This document shows positions 1-6,025 of a stretch of DNA of 6,977 nucleotides, piece after piece. The position numbers and the translations under genes were made by a program. Source of the DNA: JBDTGE01 sp050742975 (GTDB taxonomy: Bacteria > Actinomycetota > Actinomycetes > Mycobacteriales > Jatrophihabitantaceae); the NCBI GenBank assembly GCA_050742975.1, contig JBOGDQ010000235.1, positions 1 to 6,977 on the forward strand. Direction: 5' to 3'. Position 1 is the first letter of the stretch. Each line of letters starts with the position of its first letter. The notes beneath the pieces are model-generated. The model had not been told where the DNA came from. It saw only the letters and a list, made by a program, of their open reading frames with translations, and did not search any database.

Positions 1-1
1 G

Positions 2-145
2 GTCAGCGTGGAGCCGGCGGATCTGACCGCGGTGTGCGACCGGATCCTCGTCTACCACGGCCCGTCGCACTTGCAGGAACTACGGACCGACGACCCGGAC
101 GCCGTGCTCGACGCGGTTTACGCCACAGCCGCCGCAGCATCGTGA
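2..145 (+). CDS. Sugar-type ABC transporter ATP-binding protein, C-terminal end (5' truncated by window edge)
   Basis: This is the last 47 codons of an open frame entering from the left edge and ending in TGA at 143-145. The visible residues include SVEPADLTAVCDRILVYHG. This resembles the stretch after the Walker B/H-loop region of the second nucleotide-binding domain in RbsA/MglA/XylG-type ATPases, where an S-E-(x)-DL-x-x-(V/M)-(C/S)-DRI-(L/V)-V pattern is usual. A short acidic, then alanine-rich tail follows. The protein would energise import of a solute from the cytoplasmic face of the membrane. The next gene, an RbsC-like permease, starts 14 nt downstream and fits as its partner. Walker A, signature motif and most of the protein lie outside the window, so the family call rests on one short motif plus context. 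A periplasmic-type binding protein gene is not visible. Confidence 0.72.
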   Translation, partial: VSVEPADLTAVCDRILVYHGPSHLQELRTDDPDAVLDAVYATAAAAS

Positions 146-150
146 ACGAA

Positions 151-156
151 GAGGTG
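151..156 (+). promoter_or_regulatory. Ribosome binding site deciding the permease start
   Basis: GAGGTG lies three bases upstream of ATG 160 and pairs well with the 16S rRNA 3' end. The alternative GTG at 142 has no comparable sequence in front of it and could only be served by coupling to the upstream stop codon it overlaps. This favours ATG 160. Confidence 0.5.
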
Positions 157-159
157 AGA

Positions 160-1281
160 ATGCAGACCAGGACCCCCACTACGCCGGCCACCGGAGCCAC
201 CCGAGCCACCGCGGGGCCGGACGCGCCGCGCGTGCCGGCCGCGGAGCAGAGCGCACCGAACGTGTCAGGCGACGGCGGGGACGCCCCCGGCGCCGAGCCC
301 GGCAGCGAACCCTCCGTCGGCCCACGCCGCGCCTGGCTGAGCTCGCTGAGCAGCAAGTACGCGCTCGTGGCCGTCTGGATCGCCATGACGGTGACCTATC
401 TGGCGATCATGCCGGACAAGTTCGGCCGGATCAGCTCGATCCAGTCGATCTTCGGCTCGCAGCAGCTGCTGGTGTTCCTGGCGATGGCTGCGCTGAGCAC
501 GCTGATCGTCGGGGAGTTCGACCTGTCGGTCGCGTCGGTGATGGGGCTGGCGGCGACGGTGATCCCCGTCCTGAACAACACGCACGGGCTGAGCCTGTGG
601 CTCTCGTGTGTCATCGGCGTGGGCGCGGCGGTCGCCTGCGGTGTCGTCAACGCGTTCTTCATCGTGGGTCTCGGCGTGCCGTCCCTGGTGGTGACCCTCG
701 GCAGCGGCACCTTGTTCATCGGCATCGCCGAGTTGTTCGCCGGTGCCGGGGCGGTGTCGATCGTGCCGAGCAACGGCTTCCGCAACATCACCCAGTACCA
801 GCTGTGGGGGATGCCGATCTGCTTCTGGTACGGGCTGGTGCTGGTGGCGGCCTTCGCCTACGTCTGCGCCTGCACGCCGCTGGGCCGGCATCTGATGTTC
901 GTCGGCGCGAACCGCGAGGTCGCACGGCTGGCCGGCATCCGCGTGAACCGGATCCGTGCCGGCTCCTACATCATGGCCGGCTTCCTCGCCGGCCTGGCCG
1001 CGGTCGTGCTGGTGTCCTCGGTCGGCGGCTTCAACCCCACCGACGCCGCGACGTATCTGCTGCCCACGCTGGCCGCGGTGTTCCTCAGCACGGCGGTCGT
1101 CCAGCCCGGGCAGTTCAACGCGGTCGGAACGATCATCGGCATCTACTTCCTGGAGACCGGCATCTTCGGGCTGCAACTGCTGGGCCTGTCCGGCTGGATC
1201 CAGGACGTGTTCTACGGCGGCGGGCTGGTGTTCGCGGTCGCCCTGGCCACGATCGTCCGGCAACGGGCCAAGAGCGCCTGA
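160..1281 (+). CDS. ABC transporter permease, RbsC/BPD_transp_2 (sugar-type) family
   Basis: A 373-residue integral membrane protein forming the translocation path of a sugar-type ABC importer. About ten hydrophobic segments are visible, at roughly 67-83, 102-118, 124-139, 146-169, 174-192, 221-238, 268-286, 298-314, 321-343 and 347-366. Family hallmarks are GEFDLSVASVMGL (about 118-130, compare GGIDLSVGS in RbsC), GVPSLVVTLG (172-181), the cytoplasmic coupling stretch GANREVARLAGIRVNRIRAG (249-268), and a final QPGQFNAVGTIIG region. I chose ATG 160 because GAGGTG (151-156) precedes it. An in-frame GTG at 142 overlaps the upstream stop as GTGA and would add six residues. The first ~58 residues are Pro/Ala/Thr-rich, hydrophilic and probably disordered, which is an unusual extension. 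Substrate cannot be read; members carry ribose, galactose, xylose and other small molecules. Proximity to aromatic-catabolism genes suggests, but does not show, an aromatic or glycosylated substrate. Confidence 0.9.
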   Translation: MQTRTPTTPATGATRATAGPDAPRVPAAEQSAPNVSGDGGDAPGAEPGSEPSVGPRRAWLSSLSSKYALVAVWIAMTVTYLAIMPDKFGRISSIQSIFGSQQLLVFLAMAALSTLIVGEFDLSVASVMGLAATVIPVLNNTHGLSLWLSCVIGVGAAVACGVVNAFFIVGLGVPSLVVTLGSGTLFIGIAELFAGAGAVSIVPSNGFRNITQYQLWGMPICFWYGLVLVAAFAYVCACTPLGRHLMFVGANREVARLAGIRVNRIRAGSYIMAGFLAGLAAVVLVSSVGGFNPTDAATYLLPTLAAVFLSTAVVQPGQFNAVGTIIGIYFLETGIFGLQLLGLSGWIQDVFYGGGLVFAVALATIVRQRAKSA

Positions 1282-1291
1282 GCAGAAGCCC

Positions 1292-1320
1292 TTGCCCGTC
1301 CGGGCCGCGGTGGATATCGT
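1292..1320 (+). promoter_or_regulatory. Possible promoter for the catabolic genes
   Basis: TTGCCC (1292-1297) and TATCGT (1315-1320) are separated by 17 bp. Each matches four of six bases of the general bacterial -35 and -10 consensus, and TAnCGT-like -10 boxes are common in actinobacteria. Transcription would begin near 1327, just ahead of the palindrome at 1332-1351. The only sizeable gap in the window lies here, between the transporter genes and the coupled catabolic genes, so an internal promoter is reasonable. Short GC-rich intervals give such matches by chance, so this is a candidate only. Confidence 0.3.
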
Positions 1321-1331
1321 TTCACACAGTC

Positions 1332-1351
1332 TCTGTAGTGATCGCTACAGA
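1332..1351 (+). promoter_or_regulatory. 20-bp near-perfect palindrome, candidate TetR-type operator
   Basis: The two halves read TCTGTAGTGA and TCGCTACAGA. Eighteen of twenty positions are symmetric, and the only mismatched pair is T1339/G1344 around a central GATC. The site ends one base before the Shine-Dalgarno of monooxygenase A and lies just downstream of the possible promoter. Length, symmetry and position match operators of TetR-family repressors, which often control actinobacterial catabolic operons. A GntR- or MarR-type protein is also possible. In RNA the same sequence could fold into a short hairpin beside the ribosome binding site. An overlapping smaller dyad (ACAG 1326-1329, CTGT 1333-1336) shares the left arm. 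No regulator gene is in the window. Confidence 0.5.
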
Positions 1352-1368
1352 AGGGAAGGTTGGAAGAC

Positions 1369-2541
1369 GTGAACGTGATCGAGGAGATCCGGCAGAACGC
1401 CGATCAGTGGCGCGAGTGCGAGCGTGAGGCCAACGCCAACCGCCGGCTGAGCGAGACCACCTGGAAGCAGCTGCACGAACTCGGCGTGCTCCGCGCGCTG
1501 CAGCCCAAGCGCTGGGGCGGGCAGGAGCTGGACCTGCGCGAGCACCTCACCAACGTCTACGAGCTGGCCCGCTACGCGCCGTCCGCCGGCTGGGTCGCCG
1601 GCGTCGCCTCGTCCCACCCGTGGCAGATCGCGCTGTTCGAGGAGCAGGCGCAGCAGGACTTCTGGCTGGACAACCCGGCCCGCATCCCGTCCTCGTCCTA
1701 CGCGCCGACCGGCAAGGCTCAGAAGGTGGACGGCGGCTTCGTGCTGTCCGGGCGCTGGTCGTTCTCCTCGGGCTGCGACGTGTGCGAGGGCGTGATCCTC
1801 GGCGGCTCCGCCGGCTTCGTCGAGATCGGCGAGCTGAAGATCCCGAACTTCCACTCCTTCCTGCTCGACGGCGACCAGTACGGCATCGAGGACAACTGGT
1901 TCACCGACGGAATGCGCGGCACCGGCTCGAAGGACATCGTCGTGGAGGACGCCTTCGTTCCGGAGCACCGCGGCCTGTCCAGCATCGTGTACGAGTACAA
2001 CCCCGACACGCCCCCGCCCGGCCACGCGCTCAACGACAGCTGGCTCTACCGGTTCCCGTGGGCGGTCATGTTCAACCTGGTTCTCGTCGCCCCCACGCTC
2101 GGCACCGCACGCGGCTTCATGGACAGCTGGACGAGCGAGACCGCCGGCCGCAAGCTGAACTGGGGCGGCATGGTGCGCGACGACCCGCTGACCCAGCTGC
2201 ACCTGGCCGAGGCCGAGTTCACCCTCGAGGTGGCCCTGGGCGCGATGTACGACGCCATCGACACGATCAGCGACGCCGCGAAGGCAGGCGCGTACCTGGA
2301 CAAGCGGGAGCGGGCGCGGCTGCGCTGGAACATGACCCGCGGCTGCCAGGACGTCGGCCGGTCGGTCAACCAATTGCTGCGCATCTCCAGCGGACGGACG
2401 GCCTACGTCGACCACCCCCTGCACCGCCCGTTCCAGGACGTCACGACCCAGCTCGGGCACGCCTTCCTGGCCTCGGACGCCATTGGTCAGTACTACGGCG
2501 CCAGCCTGCTCGGCGCCTCGGCCCCGGAGGTAATGCTGTGA
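1369..2541 (+). CDS. Flavin-dependent aromatic monooxygenase A (HsaA-like, acyl-CoA dehydrogenase fold, group D)
   Basis: A 390-residue protein of the acyl-CoA-dehydrogenase-fold hydroxylases (HsaA, HpaB-type, NcnH, DszC relatives). These use reduced flavin from a separate reductase plus O2 to hydroxylate a phenol to a catechol. HsaA-like landmarks in order are LQPKRWGG (44-51), GWV (74-76), HPWQIALF (83-90), SSSYAPTG (108-115), GRWSFSSGCD (128-137), GTGS (184-187), VVEDAFVPEHR (191-201) and a C-terminal RPFQDV...GHAFLASD, where His364 aligns with the conserved C-terminal histidine of HsaA. HsaA is about 394 residues, so this looks full length. GTG 1369 has GGGAAGG at 1353-1359. TTG 1360 abuts that site and GTG 1375 is also possible. 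The choice of 1369 gives exactly 39 residues up to the shared ELG/QIG-V motif, as in paralog B. It is the first gene of the catabolic set, coupled to the dioxygenase by a GTGA overlap. An acyl-CoA dehydrogenase is less likely because the motifs and neighbours fit a hydroxylase. Confidence 0.87.
   Translation: MNVIEEIRQNADQWRECEREANANRRLSETTWKQLHELGVLRALQPKRWGGQELDLREHLTNVYELARYAPSAGWVAGVASSHPWQIALFEEQAQQDFWLDNPARIPSSSYAPTGKAQKVDGGFVLSGRWSFSSGCDVCEGVILGGSAGFVEIGELKIPNFHSFLLDGDQYGIEDNWFTDGMRGTGSKDIVVEDAFVPEHRGLSSIVYEYNPDTPPPGHALNDSWLYRFPWAVMFNLVLVAPTLGTARGFMDSWTSETAGRKLNWGGMVRDDPLTQLHLAEAEFTLEVALGAMYDAIDTISDAAKAGAYLDKRERARLRWNMTRGCQDVGRSVNQLLRISSGRTAYVDHPLHRPFQDVTTQLGHAFLASDAIGQYYGASLLGASAPEVML
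2526..2531 (+). promoter_or_regulatory. Ribosome binding site for the dioxygenase, inside the monooxygenase A 3' end
   Basis: GGAGGT is six bases upstream of GTG 2538 and is formed by the codons for the C-terminal Pro-Glu-Val of monooxygenase A. It decides the GTG start of the dioxygenase, since nothing closer in frame has a site this good. Confidence 0.7.
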
Positions 2542-3464
2542 TCTCGGTATCGGAACTGAGCTACGTCGGCCTCGCGTCACCGGCCTACAAGGACTGGATC
2601 GACTACGGCACCAAGGTGCTCGGCACCGAACTCGCGCCGGCTGGCACCGACGGCGCGACCCGGCTGCGGGTCGACGACATGTGCTACCGGCTGGCCATCC
2701 ACCCCGGTGAGGAGGACCAGCTGGCCTACGTCGGCTGGGGAATGGTCAACGAGCGGCACCTGAGCGAGTTCGTCGAGCACCTGCGCACGCACGGCGTCGA
2801 GGTCAACCACGCCGACGAGCAGACCATCGCCGAGCGGCAGGCCGCCGACGTCTACTGGTTCAGCGACCCGTTCGGCATCCGGCACGAGCTGAGCTGGGGG
2901 CGCTCGTCCTACCCGGGCACGTTCAACCCCGGTCGCCGGTTGGTGGGCAAGGGCTTCGTCACCGGTGACATGGGGCTCGGGCACATCGTGCTCATCGTCC
3001 CGGACATCGAGGCGGCCAACGCCTTCTACGCCGACGTGATGGGCTTCCGGCTCTCGGACCGGATCATCAGTGACATCTTCAACCTGCGCTTCTACCACGT
3101 GAACGAGCGGCACCACACGCTCGCGATCGCGCACATCCCCGGCCTGGTCGGCGTCAACCACGTCATGCTCGAGGTCGAGGAGCTCGACGACGTCGGCCAC
3201 TGCATCGACCTGTGCGACGAGCACGGCGTCGACATCCTGCTCTCGCTCGGGCGGCACACCAACGACCTGATGACCTCGACGTACATCGCCACGCCGTCCG
3301 GCATGCAGATCGAGTACGGCTGGGGCGGGCTGCGCGTGGACGACCGCACCTGGGTCGCCCGCACGAACCACGACCCGAGCATCTGGGGACACCACCGCAG
3401 CGAGCGGTACATGACCGCCCCGCCCGGCATCGTGCACAAGTTCGAAGGCGAGAACTCCCGATGA
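2538..3464 (+). CDS. Type I extradiol ring-cleavage dioxygenase (HsaC/BphC-like, Fe(II))
   Basis: A 308-residue two-domain vicinal-oxygen-chelate dioxygenase that cleaves a catechol next to its hydroxyls (meta cleavage). The N-terminal domain (about 1-135) begins SVSELSYVGLASPAYKDW, and the catalytic domain starts near 145. Iron ligands are His149 (GLGH), His208 (GVNHVMLEV) and Glu259 (MQIEYGW). Second-sphere residues are also present: His193 (NERHHTLA), His240-Thr-Asn242-Asp243 (GRHTND) and Tyr249. These correspond to His146, His210, Glu260, His195, His241, Asn243, Asp244 and Tyr250 of BphC, so it should be active. The start is GTG 2538, overlapping the monooxygenase stop as GTGA, with GGAGGT six bases ahead. 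The next gene overlaps as ATGA. Compared with HsaC as I remember it, the loop just before the NxRHH motif looks shorter, which could change substrate size. It is the only dioxygenase in the window and probably receives the catechol made by monooxygenase A, B or both. Confidence 0.93.
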   Translation: MISVSELSYVGLASPAYKDWIDYGTKVLGTELAPAGTDGATRLRVDDMCYRLAIHPGEEDQLAYVGWGMVNERHLSEFVEHLRTHGVEVNHADEQTIAERQAADVYWFSDPFGIRHELSWGRSSYPGTFNPGRRLVGKGFVTGDMGLGHIVLIVPDIEAANAFYADVMGFRLSDRIISDIFNLRFYHVNERHHTLAIAHIPGLVGVNHVMLEVEELDDVGHCIDLCDEHGVDILLSLGRHTNDLMTSTYIATPSGMQIEYGWGGLRVDDRTWVARTNHDPSIWGHHRSERYMTAPPGIVHKFEGENSR

Positions 3465-4324
3465 CGGCCGTTGCCGCCGCGGTGCGCTCGTCGGACGTCG
3501 AGCTGGCCGACGGCTTCTCGACCCACGTCTACGAGACCGGCGAGCCCGGGCAGGCGGCTGTGCTGCTGCTGCACGGCTCGGGCCCGGGCGTGAGCGGGCA
3601 GTCCAACTGGGCCGGCGTGCTCGCCGCGCTCGGCGACCGCTTCCACTGCATCGCGCCCGACATCGTCGGCTTCGGCGACTCGACGCATCCGGACCCGGCC
3701 CCGGTCGGCTTCAAGGCCAACGCCGAGCTGCGCATCCCGAAGCTGATCGAGCTGCTCGACGTGCTTGGCATCGACACGGTCAGCCTCGTCGGCAACTCGA
3801 TGGGCGGCATGTACTCGCTGCGGATGACCCAGCTGGCTTCGCAGCGCATCGAGCGGATCGTCCTGATGGGCTCCGGCGGCATGCCGCGCCTGACCCCGAC
3901 GCCGGATCTGATCAAGCTGATCACCTTCTACGACAACCCGACGAAGCAGGCGATGAGCGAGCTGTTCCAGGCCTTCGTCTATGACCTGGACGCCTTCGGC
4001 GCGGACATCGACGCGATCGCCGAGCAGCGCCTCGCGGTGGCGCTGCGCCCCGAGGTGAAGCGCTCGCACCTGGGCACGTTCGACCCGTCCGGCGAGATGC
4101 TGTCCTTCTCGCCCGAGGAGCTCGCGGCGATCGGCAAGCCGACGCTGGTCATCCAGGGACGCGACGACCGCATCGTCCCGGTCGAGGCCAGCTACTACCT
4201 GCACCGCAACATCCCCGACTCGGACCTGTACATCATGGCGCGGTGCGGCCACTGGTCGCAGTTCGAGCAGGCGGCCTTGTTCAGCAAGGTGATCGGTGAC
4301 TTCCTCGGCGGACGGGTCGGCTGA
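3461..4324 (+). CDS. Meta-cleavage product C-C bond hydrolase 1 (alpha/beta hydrolase, HsaD/BphD-like)
   Basis: A 287-residue alpha/beta-fold hydrolase of the BphD/MhpC/HsaD group, which hydrolyses the C-C bond of ring-cleavage products to give a dienoate and a carboxylic acid. The oxyanion-hole motif HGSGPG follows strand beta-3. The nucleophile elbow GNSMGG contains Ser113, the acid is Asp236 in GRDDRIVP, and the base is His264 in RCGHW. The spacing matches BphD (Ser112, Asp237, His265). The start ATG 3461 overlaps the dioxygenase stop (ATGA), implying translational coupling. The 3' end overlaps the likely flavin reductase start. The mobile lid region (about 140-205) has MPRLTPTPDLIKLITFYD and differs from the second hydrolase, so the two may take different substrates. 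Overall roughly half the residues are shared with hydrolase 2. The family call is firm; the exact substrate is unknown. Confidence 0.93.
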   Translation: MTAVAAAVRSSDVELADGFSTHVYETGEPGQAAVLLLHGSGPGVSGQSNWAGVLAALGDRFHCIAPDIVGFGDSTHPDPAPVGFKANAELRIPKLIELLDVLGIDTVSLVGNSMGGMYSLRMTQLASQRIERIVLMGSGGMPRLTPTPDLIKLITFYDNPTKQAMSELFQAFVYDLDAFGADIDAIAEQRLAVALRPEVKRSHLGTFDPSGEMLSFSPEELAAIGKPTLVIQGRDDRIVPVEASYYLHRNIPDSDLYIMARCGHWSQFEQAALFSKVIGDFLGGRVG

Positions 4325-4850
4325 GCCGGTGGCCGGGTCGCAGCTCGCCGTCCGTGCGATCGACGCCGCGCGCTATCGCACGGTGCTCTCGCACTACCCC
4401 ACCGGTGTCTGCGCGGTCACCGCGATGCACGAGGGCGAGCCGACCGGGTTCGTCGTCGGCAGCTTCACCTCGATCTCCCTCGAGCCGGCGCTGGCCGGCT
4501 TCTTCCCGGACAAGAGCTCGACGACCTTCCCGAAGGTGCGTGCCGCCGGCGCGTTCTGCGCGAACGTCCTGTCCGCCGAGGACGAGTCGCTGTGCCGGCT
4601 GTTCGCGGCCAAGGACGCCGACCGGTTCGCCTCCATCGCCTGGCGGGCGGGTGCCACGGGGGCGCCGATCCTCGACCGGGCGACCGCCTGGGTGGAGTGC
4701 GAGATCGAGCAGGTCCTCGAGGTCGGTGACCACCTGCTTGTCGTCGGCCGGGTGATCGACCTCGCCGAGGGTTCCGGCGCCGACCCGCTGCTGTTCCACC
4801 GGGGGCGTTACGGCAGTTACGCCTCCACCGCACGAGAAATGAGACGGTAA
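4296..4850 (+). CDS. Short-chain flavin reductase (HsaB-like), reductase partner of the monooxygenases
   Basis: A protein of 184 residues (173 if GTG 4329 is used) with a single flavin-reductase-like FMN-binding barrel. It would transfer hydride from NAD(P)H to FMN or FAD and hand reduced flavin to the monooxygenases on either side. Visible family features are YRTVLSHYPTGVCAVTA near the N terminus, GFVVGSFTSISLEPALAGF, the FCANVLSAED strand, the conserved GDHLLVVGRV histidine region and PLLFHRGRYGSY near the end. These parallel HsaB closely (FRSVLGQFCTGI, SFAALSLEPPL, FCVNVL, GDHFVVFG, PLLFYRGDY). GTG 4296 has AAGG at 4286-4289 but overlaps the hydrolase by 29 nt. GTG 4329, four bases after the hydrolase stop, has a weaker site but would fit the HsaB N terminus just as well; the start is uncertain. 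The stop overlaps the next start as TAATG. It is the only reductase in the window, so it probably serves both monooxygenases. Confidence 0.88.
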   Translation: MTSSADGSAEPVAGSQLAVRAIDAARYRTVLSHYPTGVCAVTAMHEGEPTGFVVGSFTSISLEPALAGFFPDKSSTTFPKVRAAGAFCANVLSAEDESLCRLFAAKDADRFASIAWRAGATGAPILDRATAWVECEIEQVLEVGDHLLVVGRVIDLAEGSGADPLLFHRGRYGSYASTAREMRR

Positions 4851-6025
4851 TGAGCATCATGGACAACGCCCGCAAGGCCGGGCCGGCACTGGCAGTCAGC
4901 GACGCCGACAGCGCGTCGCTGGGTTACCTCAGCGCCGAGGCATGGGAGCAGCTGCAGCAGATCGGCGTCCTGCGGGCGCTGCAGCCCAAGCGCTGGGGCG
5001 GCGGGGAGGTGCGCCTGTCCGAATACCTGGCCGCCGTCGTCGAGATCGGACGGCACTCCCCGGCCGCGGGCTGGGTGGCCTCGGTCGTCGGCGTGCACCC
5101 GTGGCAGCTAGCGCTGTTCGACGAACGCGCGCAGCAGGCGGTCTGGGGCGCTGACCCGGCCCTGGTCGTCGCGTCGTCCTACACGCCGACCGGGAAGTTC
5201 GAGCCCACGGCCGACGGCTACCGCGTCTCCGGCCGCTGGTCGTTCTCCTCCGGCTCGCACCACGCGGACGCGATCATCCTCGGCAGCATCGTCGGCACCC
5301 GCGAGTTCGGCGGCAAGGAGTACGGCAACTTCACCTCGGGGCTGTTGTTCCGCGACGACTACGTCATCGAGCCGACGTGGAACACCTCGGGCCTGCAGGG
5401 CACCGGCAGCGACGACATCGTCGTCAAGGACGCGTTCGTGCCCGCCTACCGCACCCAGTCGCACCTGGACTACACGCACGGGCTGGGCACGCCGCTGCCC
5501 GGCCAGGCGCTCAACGACGGCGCGCTCTACCGGCTGCCGTGGGCCGTCGTGTTCGGGGCGATCATCGCCGCCGGGGCCATCGGCGCAGGCAAGGGCTTCG
5601 TGGACGGCTGGGCCGCAGAGACCAAGACCCGGCGCACGAACTACGGCACCGTGCTGCGCGACGAGCCGGGCGTGCAGATCCAGCTGGCCCGCGCGCGGTG
5701 GGCCGTCGACGCCGCCGAGCTGAAGCTGGCGCGTGCCGCCGACGAGCTGACCGCGCTCGCTGAAGCGGGCGTGATCGCGACCCAGGAGCAGCGCGCCTTC
5801 TACCGATGGGACGTCGCGCACGCGGCGCAGGTGGTCGTCGACGAGGTGGTCAGCCTGATGCGATCGGCCAGCGGACGCACCGCCTACGTCGAGCACCCGC
5901 TGCACCGCCGCTACCAGGACGTGATCGCCGCGATCGGCCACGCCTTCCTCGTCGAGGAGCCGCTCGGCAACGCCTATGCCGGACGGGTCCTCGGCGCCGA
6001 CAACGTCCCGGAGGTCCACCTGTGA
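4850..6025 (+). CDS. Flavin-dependent aromatic monooxygenase B (HsaA-like paralog of A)
   Basis: A 391-residue member of the same acyl-CoA-dehydrogenase-fold hydroxylase group as monooxygenase A. A nearly gapless hand alignment gives about 177 identities in 390 positions (45%). Shared blocks include VLRALQPKRWGG (40-51), PWQLALF (84-90), GRWSFSSG (128-135), GTGS (184-187), KDAFVPAYR, LNDGALYRLPWAV, SGRTAYVEHPLHR and GHAFL with His364. The predicted pocket differs: after SSG, paralog A has CDVCEG while B has SHHADA, and the 150-170 and 200-212 loops diverge. Different aromatic substrates or ring positions are therefore plausible. ATG 4850 overlaps the reductase stop (TAATG); ATG 4859 is an alternative. 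The 3' end repeats the arrangement of paralog A, with GGAGGT formed by the Pro-Glu-Val codons and a GTGA overlap with the next gene, here a hydrolase. It presumably takes reduced flavin from the upstream reductase. Confidence 0.87.
   Translation: MSIMDNARKAGPALAVSDADSASLGYLSAEAWEQLQQIGVLRALQPKRWGGGEVRLSEYLAAVVEIGRHSPAAGWVASVVGVHPWQLALFDERAQQAVWGADPALVVASSYTPTGKFEPTADGYRVSGRWSFSSGSHHADAIILGSIVGTREFGGKEYGNFTSGLLFRDDYVIEPTWNTSGLQGTGSDDIVVKDAFVPAYRTQSHLDYTHGLGTPLPGQALNDGALYRLPWAVVFGAIIAAGAIGAGKGFVDGWAAETKTRRTNYGTVLRDEPGVQIQLARARWAVDAAELKLARAADELTALAEAGVIATQEQRAFYRWDVAHAAQVVVDEVVSLMRSASGRTAYVEHPLHRRYQDVIAAIGHAFLVEEPLGNAYAGRVLGADNVPEVHL
6010..6015 (+). promoter_or_regulatory. Ribosome binding site for hydrolase 2, inside the monooxygenase B 3' end
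   Basis: GGAGGT lies six bases ahead of GTG 6022 and is encoded within the C-terminal Pro-Glu-Val codons of monooxygenase B. Spacing and sequence equal those at the monooxygenase A/dioxygenase junction. It fixes GTG 6022 as the hydrolase 2 start. Confidence 0.7.

Noticed and set aside
265..1263. Long open frames antisense to the permease, and similar antisense or out-of-frame stretches across all genes, for example 1345-2580 and 3092-4252 on the minus strand.
   Set aside because: Their products are rich in Arg, Ala, Gly, Val and Asp without recognisable domains. They mirror real genes and arise from the scarcity of stop codons in GC-rich DNA.
1294..1305. GCCCG-TC-CGGGC inverted repeat after the permease, as a terminator.
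   Set aside because: The practical stem is only four or five pairs with a tiny loop and no T-run, and short GC palindromes are frequent at this base composition. It also overlaps the possible -35 box.
1620..2537. N-terminal extension of the dioxygenase frame far into monooxygenase A, as a fusion protein.
   Set aside because: The upstream part is Arg/Ala/Pro-rich out-of-frame translation of monooxygenase A. The family's N terminus begins right at GTG 2538 behind GGAGGT.
1369..6025. Reading the two HsaA-like genes as true acyl-CoA dehydrogenases of beta-oxidation.
   Set aside because: HsaA-type motifs (LQPKRWGG, HPWQxALF, GRWSFSSG, GTGS, GHAF) and the adjacent flavin reductase, dioxygenase and C-C hydrolases fit flavin-dependent hydroxylases, and no thiolase, hydratase or CoA ligase is present.
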